Made by a program: the position numbers and the translations under genes
From: Pseudomonas putida
Lineage (GTDB): Bacteria; Pseudomonadota; Gammaproteobacteria; Pseudomonadales; Pseudomonadaceae
DNA: 64,000 nt
Reading direction: 5' to 3'
Assembly: GCF_028682635.1 (NCBI RefSeq)
Contig: NZ_JANHLK010000002.1
Span: 1 to 64,000 of the forward strand
The notes under the pieces: generated by a model
The model's input: the letters and a program-made list of their open reading frames with translations, nothing else
The model's database searches: none
Told to the model about the DNA's origin: nothing
Part shown: in pieces, positions 33,913 to 45,546 of the stretch
How positions within the stretch are numbered: position 1 is the stretch's first letter
Layout of the letters: each line of letters starts with the position of its first letter

Positions 33913-34611
33913 TCAGGCTTTTGCGGGAATGATTTCAAGGACCCGGATCAGCTCCGGACTCGGATAGTGCCAGCGCACATCCACATCCCAGAACTGCGCA
34001 CCATATTCCCGTTCCGGCGCCGGCGCCTGGTACGCCGGACGCGGATCTTGCGCCAGGCATTGCTCAATCAGCTCAACCAGGGGCTCTGCAAGGCGCTGAG
34101 CATGCCCGTGAGCCTGTTGCAGGGCCGAGTCCGTCCACTGCACGGCGATAAGCGACGGCGCAGCGCTGGCGATACTGTTGCTGGCTGTGTCGATGATGTC
34201 TGCATATGGCACGTAGGGTTTGATATCGAGGATCGGTGTGCCATCCAGCAGATCGATCCCGGATATCCACAGGCGATCCGCTTCGACCTTGTCCAGCTTG
34301 ACCACGGACTGGCCAATGCCATTGGGCCGGTGGGTGGCGCGCGTGGCGAACACCCCCATGGATTTGTTGCCGCCCAGGCGCGGAGGGCGGACTTTGAGTC
34401 GTGGCTTTTCCTCCAGGGCTTGGTGGAACAGGAACAGCAGCCACACGTGGCTGACCTGCTCCAGGCCCTGTACCGCGTCCCCTTTATCGAATGGTGCCAC
34501 CAGTTCCAGTACGCCACGGGCGGCCGGGGCCAGTTGCGGCTGGCGAGGAATGGCGAACTTCTCCTTGAAGCAGGAGTGCACGAAGCCGATGGGGGAAACG
34601 CTGTAGGTCAT
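33913..34611 (-). CDS. trmO: tRNA (t6A37) N6-methyltransferase TrmO
   Basis: TrmO (formerly TsaA/YaeB) methylates t6A37 in tRNA-Thr using SAM. The 232-residue protein begins MTYSVSPIGFVHSCFKEKFA and has FATRATHRPNGIGQSVVKL, the family core. Length is normal for gamma-proteobacteria. It is flanked by REP elements on both sides. Confidence 0.9.
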   Translation of the reverse strand: MTYSVSPIGFVHSCFKEKFAIPRQPQLAPAARGVLELVAPFDKGDAVQGLEQVSHVWLLFLFHQALEEKPRLKVRPPRLGGNKSMGVFATRATHRPNGIGQSVVKLDKVEADRLWISGIDLLDGTPILDIKPYVPYADIIDTASNSIASAAPSLIAVQWTDSALQQAHGHAQRLAEPLVELIEQCLAQDPRPAYQAPAPEREYGAQFWDVDVRWHYPSPELIRVLEIIPAKA

Positions 34612-34682
34612 GGTTTAGGGTCTAGGCAGAATTAAGGCGCGCATGATAACCCGTTCGACCAGCATTCAGTTGTGCCTGTGCC

Positions 34683-34769
34683 GGCCCCTTCGCGAGCAAG
34701 CCCGCTCCCACATTTGATATAGGGTACACAGGAGATCAGTGTGGGAGCGGGCTTGCTCGCGAAGGCCGT
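34683..34769. repeat. REP-type palindrome between trmO and rhlG
   Basis: TTCGCGAGCAAGCCCGCTCCC and its inverse GGGAGCGGGCTTGCTCGCGAA flank 34 bases; the arms are perfect over about 20 bases. Confidence 0.9.
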
Positions 34770-34779
34770 AACGCCGATT

Positions 34780-35550
34780 TCAGAGGCTGAACCCACCATC
34801 CAGCGGAATGATGTTGCCGGTCATGTAGGCCCCGGCCGTACTCGCAAGACTGATGGCCAAAGCCGCCATCTCTTCCTCGCGGCCCCAGCGCTTCATCGGG
34901 ATCAACGCGGTGTCCTGCGCCAATGCCTGCTCATCATTGCCGATATGCTGGGTCATTTTGCTCGGAAAGCGCCCCGGTGCGATCACATTGACGTTGATGT
35001 GCTGGCTCACCAGTTCCCGCGCCAGGATCCGCGACAGTTGATGCAAGGCCGCTTTGCTCGGCCCGTAGGCATAGGCCTGTTCGCCAAAGGATGAAATCCC
35101 GGCGACTGAACCGATATTGATGATCCGTGCCGGGTTCGCAGGCGAACCCGCCTTGCGTAACAGCGGCAGAAATTGCTGGATGCAGTTGAATACTGACGTC
35201 ACGTTCAGTTGCATGACCTTTTCCCAGCCCTTGATCGGGTAGCTCTCCAAGGGTGCCCCCCAGGTGGTCCCGGCGTTGTTGACCAGGATATCTAGGTGGG
35301 TCATCTGCTCTCCCAGTCGCGTGGCCAGTTGCTGCACGCCTTCTTCCGTGGCCAGGTTGGCGGCCACCGCGTGACAGCGTCCGAGCGCACCGAGCTCATC
35401 GGCGGTTTGCCGGCAGGCTTCGACATCGCGGGCACAAACGTAGACGGTAGCGCCAGCCTCGACATAGGCCTTGGCGATCATTTTGCCGATGCCACGGGTG
35501 CCGCCGGTCACCAGTGCGGTGCGGCCTTGCAGGGAGAAGTAGGGATGCAT
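34780..35550 (-). CDS. rhlG: SDR-family oxidoreductase, RhlG-like
   Basis: The 256-residue short-chain dehydrogenase has the NADP motif TGGTRGIG and the catalytic YGPSK preceded by NIGSVAGISSF. It is very like P. aeruginosa RhlG (MHPYFSL start, ending DGGF-L), an NADPH-dependent beta-ketoacyl reductase first linked to rhamnolipid and PHA precursors, although that role has been disputed. There are no rhamnolipid genes here, so the substrate is open. Confidence 0.85.
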   Translation of the reverse strand: MHPYFSLQGRTALVTGGTRGIGKMIAKAYVEAGATVYVCARDVEACRQTADELGALGRCHAVAANLATEEGVQQLATRLGEQMTHLDILVNNAGTTWGAPLESYPIKGWEKVMQLNVTSVFNCIQQFLPLLRKAGSPANPARIINIGSVAGISSFGEQAYAYGPSKAALHQLSRILARELVSQHINVNVIAPGRFPSKMTQHIGNDEQALAQDTALIPMKRWGREEEMAALAISLASTAGAYMTGNIIPLDGGFSL

Positions 35551-35651
35551 GGCGAATCCTGAGGGCTGAAGGTCATTACACCCTAGTCGTCAGTCGCGGT
35601 CAGCGGAGCCATTATTTTTGCGCGGAATGAGGGGTCATACGGCGTCGGCCC

Positions 35652-35739
35652 TTGTAGGAGCTGGCTTGCCAGCGAAGAGGCCCGAGAGCCTTGCGGCGAT
35701 CAATCAGCCGCTTTCGCTGGCAAGCCAGCTCCTACAAGG
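35652..35739. repeat. REP-type palindrome after the DUF1456 gene
   Basis: TGTAGGAGCTGGCTTGCCAG and its inverse CTGGCAAGCCAGCTCCTACA flank about 45 bases; this is the same subtype as 4146-4215. Confidence 0.88.
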
Positions 35740-35760
35740 TGTTGCAATCAGCCTTGGGGG

Positions 35761-36231
35761 TTATTGCGGGCGCACGCGCAGGGTCAGGCCCTTGAGGAAG
35801 TTGCGCAGCAACTGGTCGCCGCACGGGCGGTAGTTGGTGTGGCCGAACTTGCGGAACAGCGCGCTCAGCTCAGGCTTGGACACAGGGAACTCGGCGGCCT
35901 TGAGGATCGCGTGCATGTCGTCTTCTTTCAGTTCGAAGGCCACGCGCAGCTTTTTCAGGATGATGTTGTTGGTCACCGGCACTTCGATGGGCTGCGGTGG
36001 ACGGCTTTCGTCCTTGCCGCGCTTGAAGATCACCAGGCCGTCGAGGAAATGCGCCATGACTTCGTCCGGGCAACGTACGAAGCCTTCCTCGTCTTCCTCT
36101 TTCTTGTCGAGGTAGGTCAGCAGGTCGGCCAGGGTCACGTCCATGCCGCCGAGCTTGATGATCTCGATGACTTTCTTGTCGCTGATGTCGAGCATGTAGC
36201 GCACGCTGCGCAGTACGTCGTTATGAATCAT
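35761..36231 (-). CDS. DUF1456-family protein (YehS-like)
   Basis: The 156-residue protein starts MIHNDVLRSVRYML at 36231, with an AGGA ribosome site; a TTG at 36240 is less likely. It has two repeats of a small helical domain (residues about 3-70 and 75-145) each with a similar pattern (DISDKKVIEIIKLGG and ELKEDDMHAILKAAE). The function is unknown. Confidence 0.85.
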   Translation of the reverse strand: MIHNDVLRSVRYMLDISDKKVIEIIKLGGMDVTLADLLTYLDKKEEDEEGFVRCPDEVMAHFLDGLVIFKRGKDESRPPQPIEVPVTNNIILKKLRVAFELKEDDMHAILKAAEFPVSKPELSALFRKFGHTNYRPCGDQLLRNFLKGLTLRVRPQ

Positions 36232-36306
36232 GGTGTGCAATCCTGATATTCAGCAGTGGGCGCCGCACAAGCCGCGGCGCCAAAATGTGTGGCGGCGTGA
36301 GAGGCC

Positions 36307-37017
36307 TTAGAACTTCTCTTTGCCGGACAGGTAGCGCCATTGCCCCAGGGGCACCTTGCCGATGGACACGCCGCCGATGCGGATGCGGCGGATGCCCACG
36401 ACCTTCAGGCCGACGGCCTGGCAGAACAGGGCGATCACGCCCGGTTGCGGGTTCTTCATGGCGAAGCGAAGGCGGTTTTCGTTCTGCCAGCTGGCCTTGA
36501 CCGGCGGCAGTTCCTTGCCCTTGTAGGTCAGGCCGTGGTTCAGGCGGTTGAGGCCGTGTGCAACCATCTCGCCTTCAACCTCCACCACATATTCCTGCTC
36601 GATCTTGCTGGAGTCGGCGGTGAGCTTGCGCAGGATCTTCCAGTCCTGGGTGAACACCAGCAAACCGCTGGCATTGGCCTGCAGGTCGGTGCTGGCGGTC
36701 AGGCGCTGGAAGTGGCCCTTGAGCGGGCGCTTGCCGTAGCGATGCTCTTCGCTCAGGGTTTCGGCGCTGATGGTCGCCATGGCGCTGTCCGCGTCCATGC
36801 CCGCGGGCACGTTGAGCAGGATGGTCACCGGCTCCGGCGCGGTGGCCTTGGCGTCCTTGTCGAGCTCGACTTTCTGGGTGCCGACCTTGAACTGCGGCTC
36901 GTCGACGACTTCGCCGTCGACGGTGACCCAGCCGCCCTCGATGAACAGCTCAGCCTCCCGACGGGAACAGCCGACGAGTTCGATGAGGCGTTTGGAGAGT
37001 CGAATCGGGTCAGTCAT
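36307..37017 (-). CDS. rRNA pseudouridine synthase, RluF-like
   Basis: The 236-residue protein starts MTDPIRLSKRLIEL at 37017. It has an N-terminal S4 RNA-binding domain (SRREAELFIEGGWVTVDG) and a pseudouridine synthase domain with the catalytic Asp in ASTDLQANASGLLVF. It is closest to the RluF/RluB subgroup of RsuA-type enzymes, acting on 23S rRNA. The exact position modified cannot be set from sequence. Confidence 0.85.
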   Translation of the reverse strand: MTDPIRLSKRLIELVGCSRREAELFIEGGWVTVDGEVVDEPQFKVGTQKVELDKDAKATAPEPVTILLNVPAGMDADSAMATISAETLSEEHRYGKRPLKGHFQRLTASTDLQANASGLLVFTQDWKILRKLTADSSKIEQEYVVEVEGEMVAHGLNRLNHGLTYKGKELPPVKASWQNENRLRFAMKNPQPGVIALFCQAVGLKVVGIRRIRIGGVSIGKVPLGQWRYLSGKEKF

Positions 37018-37119
37018 GACAGGGCCGTAACAAAAAAGGGGTGGGCATTGTACCTGCGTGGCGCCGGTTAATCGCGATTCCATTTGTACCATGCGTTTTT
37101 TTGTAGGAGCTGTGTTGTG

Positions 37120-37593
37120 TCAGCCGTTGCGCGTCAGCTGTTGAGCCTGCCGCAAACGCATATGCAACAACGGATAAGGCTGCCCCATGCCATCGACCTC
37201 CGAACGACCGATGACCTCGAAGCCCTGCTTGAAGTAAAACCCCAAGGCTTGCGGGTTCTGTTCGTTGACGTCCAGTTGATCGGCGTTGAGGTTTTCCAGG
37301 GCATAACGCAGTAACCGTTTGCCCAGACCCTGGCCCCGATGCGCCGGGTCGATGAAAAGCATCTCGATCTTGCCCGCCGCGACTCCGGCGAATCCGGTAA
37401 TTCGTTGCTGCGAGTCCTTGGTGCAGATCAGCATCACCGCGTCGAGGTAGCGGGTCAGCACCAGGTTCTTCAACAGTTCGATATAGCTGTCCGGCAGAAA
37501 GTCGTGGGTGGCGCGGACCGAGGCCTCCCAGACCCTGGTCAATTCTTCGTAGTCGCTTTGTTTCGGTGTGTGAATGACCGAATGTTGGCGCAT
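37120..37593 (-). CDS. GNAT-family N-acetyltransferase
   Basis: The 157-residue protein has the acetyl-CoA site HRGQGLGKRLL and the C-terminal NPQALGFYFKQGFEVIGR of GNAT enzymes; the overall form is like YjaB. The substrate is unknown. It lies between the pseudouridine synthase gene and rimO on the same strand, with a terminator separating it from rimO. Confidence 0.85.
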   Translation of the reverse strand: MRQHSVIHTPKQSDYEELTRVWEASVRATHDFLPDSYIELLKNLVLTRYLDAVMLICTKDSQQRITGFAGVAAGKIEMLFIDPAHRGQGLGKRLLRYALENLNADQLDVNEQNPQALGFYFKQGFEVIGRSEVDGMGQPYPLLHMRLRQAQQLTRNG

Positions 37594-37653
37594 GCCAGCC
37601 TGCCCCTTGGGTTGTTGGAGATGAGAATCCGTTCCTCACCAAACGATAGCCGT

Positions 37654-37691
37654 AAAAAAGCCCCGCATCTCTCAAGAGAGCAGGGCTTTCC
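37654..37691 (-). terminator. rimO terminator
   Basis: GCCCCGC...CTCTC/GAGAG...GGGCTTT hairpin, with six T residues on the minus strand, stops the rimO transcript. Confidence 0.85.
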
Positions 37692-37704
37692 GTATTTTTT
37701 GCGT

Positions 37705-39042
<1,338 letters not shown>

Positions 39043-39334
39043 GTCTAACCTCGGTGTTTTGTGACGCCGCTTGCCGGGTTGGGCAAAACCGACGGACGGG
39101 CGCTTGAACTGCGCCTCTGATCAAAAAGTGCGCAATTCTAGCGATGAGACGTTCACTTGACCAGCTTTATGCAGGGAAATACGACGAGTGCTGCGCTATG
39201 CTTCGCGCCGTTGGGCTTTACCGATTTTTTACAGTCAACAAAACGTCTGTAACAGCAAGTAAAACAGCGCATGCTGCATGACAAAGCATAGTGCTTCTTC
39301 GCAGAAGCCCGGGTCTGGGTAGTAGGAGTGGTGG

Positions 39335-41236
39335 ATGGGTCAGGCAAGTAGTCAGGCTGAGGGTGCCGGTCATACGGCGGCCAAGCCTATTGGCATGCTG
39401 GTCGCGGCGGTCGGGGTGGTTTATGGCGATATCGGCACGAGCCCGCTGTACACCCTCAAGGAAGTCTTTTCCGGGGGCTATGGCGTACCGGTCAACCATG
39501 ACGGCGTGCTGGGGATTCTGGCGCTGATCTTCTGGTCGCTGATCTGGGTCGTGTCGATCAAGTACATGATGTTTGTCCTGCGTGCCGATAACCAGGGCGA
39601 AGGCGGGATCATGGCCTTGACCGCGCTGGCCCGGCGGGCGGCAGCAGGGCACGCGAAATTGCGCACGATCCTGGTGGTCTGCGGACTGATCGGTGCGGCG
39701 CTGTTCTATGGCGACAGCATGATCACCCCGGCGATTTCCGTACTGTCGGCCATTGAAGGCCTGGGGCTGGCATTCGACGGCATCGACCACTGGGTGGTGC
39801 CGCTGTCGCTGATCGTGCTGGTGGCGTTGTTCCTGATCCAGCGCCACGGCACTGCGCGCATCGGCATCCTGTTCGGGCCGATCATGGTCACCTGGTTTGT
39901 GGTGCTGGGGGCATTGGGTGTCCATGGGATCATCCAGCACCCGGAAGTGTTGCAGGCGATGAACCCGGCGTGGGGCGTGCGCTTCTTCGTGGTGCATCCG
40001 GGCATGGGCGTGGCGATCCTTGGCGCGGTCGTGCTGGCGCTGACCGGTGCCGAAGCGCTGTATGCCGACATGGGCCACTTCGGCCGCAAGCCGATTGCCC
40101 GCGCCTGGTTCATCCTGGTGCTGCCGGCGCTGGTGCTCAATTACTTCGGCCAGGGGGCGCTACTGCTGGGCGATCCGGAAGCCGCGCGCAACCCGTTCTA
40201 TCTGCTGGCGCCGAGCTGGGCATTGATTCCGCTGGTCGGTCTTTCGACCCTGGCCACGGTGATCGCTTCCCAGGCGGTGATTTCCGGGGCGTTCTCCCTG
40301 ACCCGCCAGGCGATCCAGCTCGGCTACATTCCGCGCATGCACATCCAGCACACCTCCAGCGCCGAACAGGGCCAGATCTACATCGGTGCGGTGAATTGGG
40401 CGTTGATGGTTGGCGTGGTGCTATTGGTGTTGGGTTTCGAATCCTCCGGTGCCCTGGCCTCGGCCTATGGCGTAGCGGTGACCGGGACCATGCTGATGAC
40501 CAGTATTCTGGTGTCGGCGGTGATACTGCTGCTGTGGAAGTGGCCGCCGGTGCTGGCGGTGCCGATCCTGCTGGGTTTCCTGCTGGTGGACGGGGTGTAC
40601 TTCGCCGCCAATGTGCCGAAAATCGTTCAGGGCGGGGCGTTCCCGGTGATCGCCGGTATTGCGCTGTTCGTGTTGATGACTACCTGGAAACGCGGCAAGC
40701 AATTGCTGGTGGAGCGTATCGACGAGGGTGGCTTGCCGCTGGAGATTTTCATCAGCAGCATCGCCGTGCAACCACCGCATCGCGTGCAGGGCACGGCCGT
40801 GTTCCTCACCGCGCGGCCGGACGCCGTGCCCCACGCGCTGTTGCACAACCTGTTGCATAACCAGGTACTGCACGAGCAGGTGGTGTTGCTGACCGTTGTC
40901 TACGAGGATATTCCACGCGTGCCGGCGAGCCGGCGCTTCGAGGTCGAATCCTACGGCGAAGGCTTCTTCCGGGTGATCCTGCATTTCGGTTTCACCGACG
41001 AGCCTGACGTGCCGAAGGCGCTGAAACTCTGTCATCTCGATGAACTGGATTTCAGCCCGATGCGCACCACGTACTTCCTCAGCCGCGAGACGGTCATCGC
41101 CTCCAAGCTCGAAGGCATGGCCCGCTGGCGCGAGGGGTTGTTCGCGTTCATGTTGCAGAACGCCAACGGCAATTTGCGCTTCTTCAATCTGCCGTTGAAC
41201 CGGGTGATTGAGTTGGGGACGCAGGTGGAGATGTAG
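39335..41236 (+). CDS. kup: Low-affinity potassium transporter Kup
   Basis: Kup takes up K+ with protons across the inner membrane. The 633-residue protein has an N-terminal [16 protein letters not shown] signature, about 12 transmembrane segments (to about residue 430) and a cytoplasmic C-terminal domain. The natural start is the ATG at 39335 after a GGAGTGG ribosome site. It ends just before a REP element and terminator. Confidence 0.95.
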   Translation: MGQASSQAEGAGHTAAKPIGMLVAAVGVVYGDIGTSPLYTLKEVFSGGYGVPVNHDGVLGILALIFWSLIWVVSIKYMMFVLRADNQGEGGIMALTALARRAAAGHAKLRTILVVCGLIGAALFYGDSMITPAISVLSAIEGLGLAFDGIDHWVVPLSLIVLVALFLIQRHGTARIGILFGPIMVTWFVVLGALGVHGIIQHPEVLQAMNPAWGVRFFVVHPGMGVAILGAVVLALTGAEALYADMGHFGRKPIARAWFILVLPALVLNYFGQGALLLGDPEAARNPFYLLAPSWALIPLVGLSTLATVIASQAVISGAFSLTRQAIQLGYIPRMHIQHTSSAEQGQIYIGAVNWALMVGVVLLVLGFESSGALASAYGVAVTGTMLMTSILVSAVILLLWKWPPVLAVPILLGFLLVDGVYFAANVPKIVQGGAFPVIAGIALFVLMTTWKRGKQLLVERIDEGGLPLEIFISSIAVQPPHRVQGTAVFLTARPDAVPHALLHNLLHNQVLHEQVVLLTVVYEDIPRVPASRRFEVESYGEGFFRVILHFGFTDEPDVPKALKLCHLDELDFSPMRTTYFLSRETVIASKLEGMARWREGLFAFMLQNANGNLRFFNLPLNRVIELGTQVEM

Positions 41237-41239
41237 GAT

Positions 41240-41317
41240 CAAAAGATCGCAGCCTGCGGCAGCTCCTACAGGTGTACACATTCCGCTGTAGGAGCTGCCG
41301 CAGGCTGCGATCTTTTG
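41240..41317. repeat. REP-type palindrome after kup
   Basis: AAAGATCGCAGCCTGCGGCA with its perfect inverse TGCCGCAGGCTGCGATCTTT flank 38 bases. Confidence 0.9.
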
Positions 41318-41335
41318 GGGACATCACGCATCCAT

Positions 41336-41375
41336 AAAAAAGCCCCCGCAACCAAAAGGCTGCGGGGGCTTTTTT
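41336..41375. terminator. Bidirectional terminator between kup and acvB
   Basis: AAAAAAGCCCCCGCA and its inverse TGCGGGGGCTTTTTT enclose a 9-10 base loop and serve both convergent genes. Confidence 0.93.
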
Positions 41376-41387
41376 GTGCGGCTCAGA

Positions 41388-42683
41388 TCACTCCTGAGCT
41401 TCTGTTTCCTGCGCTTGGCGCTTCTGGATCACGCCCACCAACCGCTGTGCCAGGGCCGGGTAGTTTTCGTCGAAGTGGTGGCCGCCGGGCAATTTGATGA
41501 CTTCGCCCACGGCGGTCTTGTCGGTACAGCCGCTTTCGTCCACTTCTTCTTCACCGTAGATGCACACCACTTTCGCGGCGGGCAGCTTGGCCATTTCCGG
41601 GCCGGTGGCGGCTTCTTTGCCGGCGTTGCCGAGCCAGCCTTCGACTTCGATCTCGAAGCTGCCGGTGCGGGCGAAGGCCAGCAGGATAATGGCGTCGACG
41701 CGCTGCTGCTCGGACTCTGCCAGGCGGTTGTAGATCGCTGGCAGCACATCGGCGCCGAACGAGTAGCCGGTCAGGATGAAGCGCTTGGTGCCCCATTTCT
41801 GCCGGTAGTGCTGCATCAGCTCGGCGAGGTCCAGGGCGCTTTGCTCGGGGCTCTTGTGCTGCCAGTAGTAGCGCAGGGTGTCGATGCCGACCACGGGGTA
41901 GCCGATCTTGGCCATCTCGCCCGCCACGTCGCGGTCGAGGTCGCGCCAGCCGCCATCACCCGACAGGAACAGGGTCACGGTGTCCTTGGCCTGGCCGGCG
42001 GGCACTTCTACCACTGGAATCTGCAAGCCGCCCGCGTCCTTGTCGCCACCGACCAGCAGTTTGCGCAGTTCGTTGTTCAGCACTTGCGGCAGGTTGATGT
42101 CGTAGTCGCTGATGCTGGTTTCGGCGTTGGGCTGGTCGCGCACGAAACCGGCGCTGGTGTCGTCCGGGTTGTCGTTCCACGCCACTAGCCAATGGCCATG
42201 GGCGGCGCTTTTCGGCAGCAGGTGGGTGCAGCCGGGTTTTTCCAGGGCCAGGTCCACCGACACGGCCTGGGCCTTGTCGTTCTTCTGCTCGGACAGCCAG
42301 CGCCAGGCCAGCACCGCGCCCGGGCCGATGCCGCTGACCAGCGTGGCCGGGCCTTTCAGTTCCCGCAGGCCCGACTGCAGGGCGCGGCTTTGCAGCAGGC
42401 AGTCCTTGGGCAGGATCACCTGGACAATCTCTGCCGAGCCACTACGGCTCAGGGTCAGCAATTGCTTGTCGCTGAGTTTCTGTTCTTCATTGACCGCCAC
42501 CAACACCTGGGCTTTTGCCGTGGTGCCAGGGATAACCCGGGTCATCGCGGCGCCGTCGTTCGGGGTCAATTGCTCAAGGGTCGGTTCCGGTGCCGGGCGT
42601 TTGAGGTACCAGTAGCCACCACCGAGAATCAGGGCAATCACTACCAGGGTGCCCAGTACATAGCGCAGGGAGCGTTGAATCAT
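41388..42683 (-). CDS. acvB: AcvB/VirJ-family aminoacyl-phosphatidylglycerol hydrolase
   Basis: The 431-residue protein has an N-terminal membrane anchor (residues about 8-27), two alpha/beta-hydrolase modules, with the nucleophile motif TGYSFGADVLPAIY in the second, and HHFDENYP near the C-terminus as the histidine part. In P. aeruginosa and Agrobacterium such proteins remove the amino acid from aminoacyl-PG in the periplasm. It overlaps the mprF stop by one base, so synthesis and hydrolysis of the modified lipid are made from one mRNA. Confidence 0.88.
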   Translation of the reverse strand: MIQRSLRYVLGTLVVIALILGGGYWYLKRPAPEPTLEQLTPNDGAAMTRVIPGTTAKAQVLVAVNEEQKLSDKQLLTLSRSGSAEIVQVILPKDCLLQSRALQSGLRELKGPATLVSGIGPGAVLAWRWLSEQKNDKAQAVSVDLALEKPGCTHLLPKSAAHGHWLVAWNDNPDDTSAGFVRDQPNAETSISDYDINLPQVLNNELRKLLVGGDKDAGGLQIPVVEVPAGQAKDTVTLFLSGDGGWRDLDRDVAGEMAKIGYPVVGIDTLRYYWQHKSPEQSALDLAELMQHYRQKWGTKRFILTGYSFGADVLPAIYNRLAESEQQRVDAIILLAFARTGSFEIEVEGWLGNAGKEAATGPEMAKLPAAKVVCIYGEEEVDESGCTDKTAVGEVIKLPGGHHFDENYPALAQRLVGVIQKRQAQETEAQE

Positions 42684-45325
42684 CAGCGTTTCACCAATCC
42701 AGTCAAGCCGCCCGCGATCAGGGCGGCAGTGTCGGCCAAGGCAACCAGCGGATCGAGTCCGGCGGGCACGGCCATATAGCGGGGTTCCCAGTCAGGCTGG
42801 AACTTGTCTTTGAAGCGGCGCAAGCCTTGGAAGTTGTAGAGCTGCTCACCACGGCGGAATACCATCGAGCCCAGTCGCTGGGTCAGCGGTGCACCACGCC
42901 GGGGTTGCAACCCCGACAACGGCACCATGCCCAGGCTGAAGCGCGCGTATCCGTGACTCTTATAATGTTGGATCAGGCCGACCATCATGAACTCCATGGT
43001 CAGCTTGGGGGCGTCCGGGTGCGCGCGCATCAGGTCGAGGCTGGCCAGGTCATGGCCGTAGGTCTCGAGCAGGTTGGCGAACGCCACCGGGCGTCCTTCG
43101 AAACGGATCACCGCAATGCGAAAGTGCTTGAGGTAATCGTCGCTGAAGCGGCCGAGGGAGAAGCCTTTCTCGCGCACGTTCTTGCCGGTCAGCCAGGCAT
43201 CGGAAATTACCTTGAGTTCATCCATCGGCGCCTGGCCCGGCTCATGGATCTCCAGCGACAGGCCGTCGCGGGTGCCACGGTTCCAGGTGTAGCGCAGGTC
43301 CTTCATCTCCTTGCCCTTGGCCTCGAGGTCAAAGCGCACGAGATCGACCCTGGCCTCTTCGCCAAGCTTGATCGCGGTCAGGCCGATGTCCATGTAGTAC
43401 GGCAGGTTCTCCGCGCGCACTTGATAGAACACGGGGCGGGCGTGATGGATGTCGCACAGGTCGCGGAACTGCCAGATCATTTCCGCCCGTTGCTGCCCCG
43501 GACCGATCGGGTCATACAGTGCGACGAGGCTGCGGCCGCGGCGGGCATACATCAGGAACGCCTCGTCGTTGGGGTGGAACAGCAGCGCCTTGTCGCCGGT
43601 CAGGGCCAGGCCGCCATCCGGCTGGGCGGAGGCCATGAGGATCTTGCTCGCGCGCGCAAGCTCATCGGGTGTCGGCAGGTGGATCACCGGGCGAGCGGTG
43701 CGCAGCAACCAGGTCAGGGACACCACCACCAGCAGGACCGCCGCGCCGAGCAGCGAGCGCAAGCCACGGGGGGCATCGGCATCGAGGGTGAACTGCCACC
43801 AGAGTTGGTGGCTGTACGGAACGTCCTGATAGGCGAACAGCAGCAGCCACATCGAGGCGCCGAGCACGCACACGCTGGCCACCAGGTAAAGGGGCGAGAA
43901 CGGCAGTTCGGTCAGGCGGCTGGGGCGATAGAACGAGCGGCGGAAAACCCCCAGCAGGCTCGCCGTCAGCACCATCAGAGTGGCTTCCTCCCAGTCGAAC
44001 CCTTTGAGCAGGGAGAGCAGGGCGCCGACCAGCAGCAGAATGGTGGTCAGCATCCACGCCGCCGACAGGCGACGACGCAGGCCTTGGGCCAGCAACAGGC
44101 ACAACACGCCGATCAGGCTGGCGCCAAAGTGCGAAGCGTCGACCAGGCGGTGCGGGATCAGAAAGCCGATGTGTTCAAGGCGCGTGTCGATTTCCGGGGT
44201 CGCGCCGGAGAACAGCAAGACCACGCCGGACAGGAAGACCAGCACCGCCAATATTGGCGCGGCCAGGCCGGAAGCGGCGCGCAGGGTCTGGCGAGTCTGG
44301 AACAGACGCTGGCCTTCACTGATCAGCAGGAACAGGCAGGCCACCAGCATCGGCAGCACCACATAGATCAGGCGATAGAGCAGCAGGGCGGCAGCCAGTG
44401 GTGCGGCGCCGAGTGTGTCGGAGAAGGCCGCGAGCAAGATGGCTTCGAACACGCCGACCCCGCCCGGCACATGGCTGAGCACGCCAGCGGCCAGGGCCAG
44501 CAGGTAAACCAGGAGAAACGCGCCGAACGGCGGCGCCTCCGGCAACAACAGATAAAGCACGGTGGCGGCGGCGGCCACGTCCAGTGCGGTAATGATCAGT
44601 TGGAGGAAGGTCAGGCGGCGCCCGGGCAGGCGCAAGGTGCGGCGGCCGATCCTGACCAGCAGGTTGTCGGCGTAGGGTTGTTCCGGCAGGCGACGGCGGT
44701 AGATGCCGATGGCCAGTACCGTGAACAGCAGCAACACAGCCGTCGCCAGGGTGCCCAGCAAGACTTGCGAAAGCCCCAGGGCGGCGGAAGCGTCGGGCAG
44801 GTCGCTGAGTGTCGCCAGCGCGGCGAGCGGGGGCAGGGCGCAGCCGAGCGAGAGGCTGGCGAACAGTGTCATGCGCGCGACTTCGGTCGCCCCAAGGCCA
44901 TGGCGCGCATACAGGCGGTAGCGAACCGAGCCGCCGGACAGCATCGAAAGGCCAATGGCATTGCCGATGGCAAAAGCGGTGAAACCGCCCAGTGCCAGGG
45001 TTCGCGGGGCCAGGCTCACGCCGGCGTAGCGGCTGGCGGACCATTCGTAACCCAGCAAGATGATGAAACCGACGACGGTAGCGCCCAGCGCGCCCAGCAG
45101 TGCCGGTTGCGGAACCTCGAGGATCGAGTCGTGCAACGCGTTCAGGTCGAGCTCGCTCAACAGGTGACGACAGGCAATCAGCGCGATGGTGAACAACAAC
45201 AGGGTGACCGCCAGGCCGATGGGTTGGCGGTATTTGCTGATTCGATCAAGCAAGCGCAGGCGTTGCGCCTTGATCGGTTGTGTCGCTGTGACGGTGTCTT
45301 GTGGATCAGACGAGTTGGCGCGCAT
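42683..45325 (-). CDS. mprF: Aminoacyl-phosphatidylglycerol synthase/flippase MprF
   Basis: MprF moves an aminoacyl group (Ala or Lys in known cases) from tRNA to phosphatidylglycerol, lowering membrane negative charge and sensitivity to cationic peptides and acid. The 880-residue protein has an N-terminal flippase part of about 14 transmembrane segments (to about residue 520) and a C-terminal cytosolic transferase domain with a GNAT-like fold (FRDLCDIHHARPVFYQVR; RRFKDKFQPDWEPRYMA). The ATG is at 45325; a TTG at 45328 adds one residue. acvB follows by overlap. Confidence 0.93.
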   Translation of the reverse strand: MRANSSDPQDTVTATQPIKAQRLRLLDRISKYRQPIGLAVTLLLFTIALIACRHLLSELDLNALHDSILEVPQPALLGALGATVVGFIILLGYEWSASRYAGVSLAPRTLALGGFTAFAIGNAIGLSMLSGGSVRYRLYARHGLGATEVARMTLFASLSLGCALPPLAALATLSDLPDASAALGLSQVLLGTLATAVLLLFTVLAIGIYRRRLPEQPYADNLLVRIGRRTLRLPGRRLTFLQLIITALDVAAAATVLYLLLPEAPPFGAFLLVYLLALAAGVLSHVPGGVGVFEAILLAAFSDTLGAAPLAAALLLYRLIYVVLPMLVACLFLLISEGQRLFQTRQTLRAASGLAAPILAVLVFLSGVVLLFSGATPEIDTRLEHIGFLIPHRLVDASHFGASLIGVLCLLLAQGLRRRLSAAWMLTTILLLVGALLSLLKGFDWEEATLMVLTASLLGVFRRSFYRPSRLTELPFSPLYLVASVCVLGASMWLLLFAYQDVPYSHQLWWQFTLDADAPRGLRSLLGAAVLLVVVSLTWLLRTARPVIHLPTPDELARASKILMASAQPDGGLALTGDKALLFHPNDEAFLMYARRGRSLVALYDPIGPGQQRAEMIWQFRDLCDIHHARPVFYQVRAENLPYYMDIGLTAIKLGEEARVDLVRFDLEAKGKEMKDLRYTWNRGTRDGLSLEIHEPGQAPMDELKVISDAWLTGKNVREKGFSLGRFSDDYLKHFRIAVIRFEGRPVAFANLLETYGHDLASLDLMRAHPDAPKLTMEFMMVGLIQHYKSHGYARFSLGMVPLSGLQPRRGAPLTQRLGSMVFRRGEQLYNFQGLRRFKDKFQPDWEPRYMAVPAGLDPLVALADTAALIAGGLTGLVKR

Positions 45326-45546
45326 CAATCACCTCTTGGATTGTGCGCGACAGGATGGGGGTATCCAGCCAAGTTACCAATCCCTGTAGAAAAAAATAAT
45401 CACAAATATTAACGCCCGGCACCGAGTCCCGGTCACGGTTCGTCGACAGTCGTAGAGGGCTCAGCCTGGGATTGAGCATAGTCGGAACTCAGTGAATCGG
45501 TGACCCGGAGGGCTCACTGAAGAGTGACAGGTCATTGTTGCGAAAG

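Noticed and set aside
42827..45412. An 861-codon open frame antisense to mprF
   Set aside because: It is Gln/Arg-rich low-complexity translation caused by GC-rich codon use in mprF; it has no domain.
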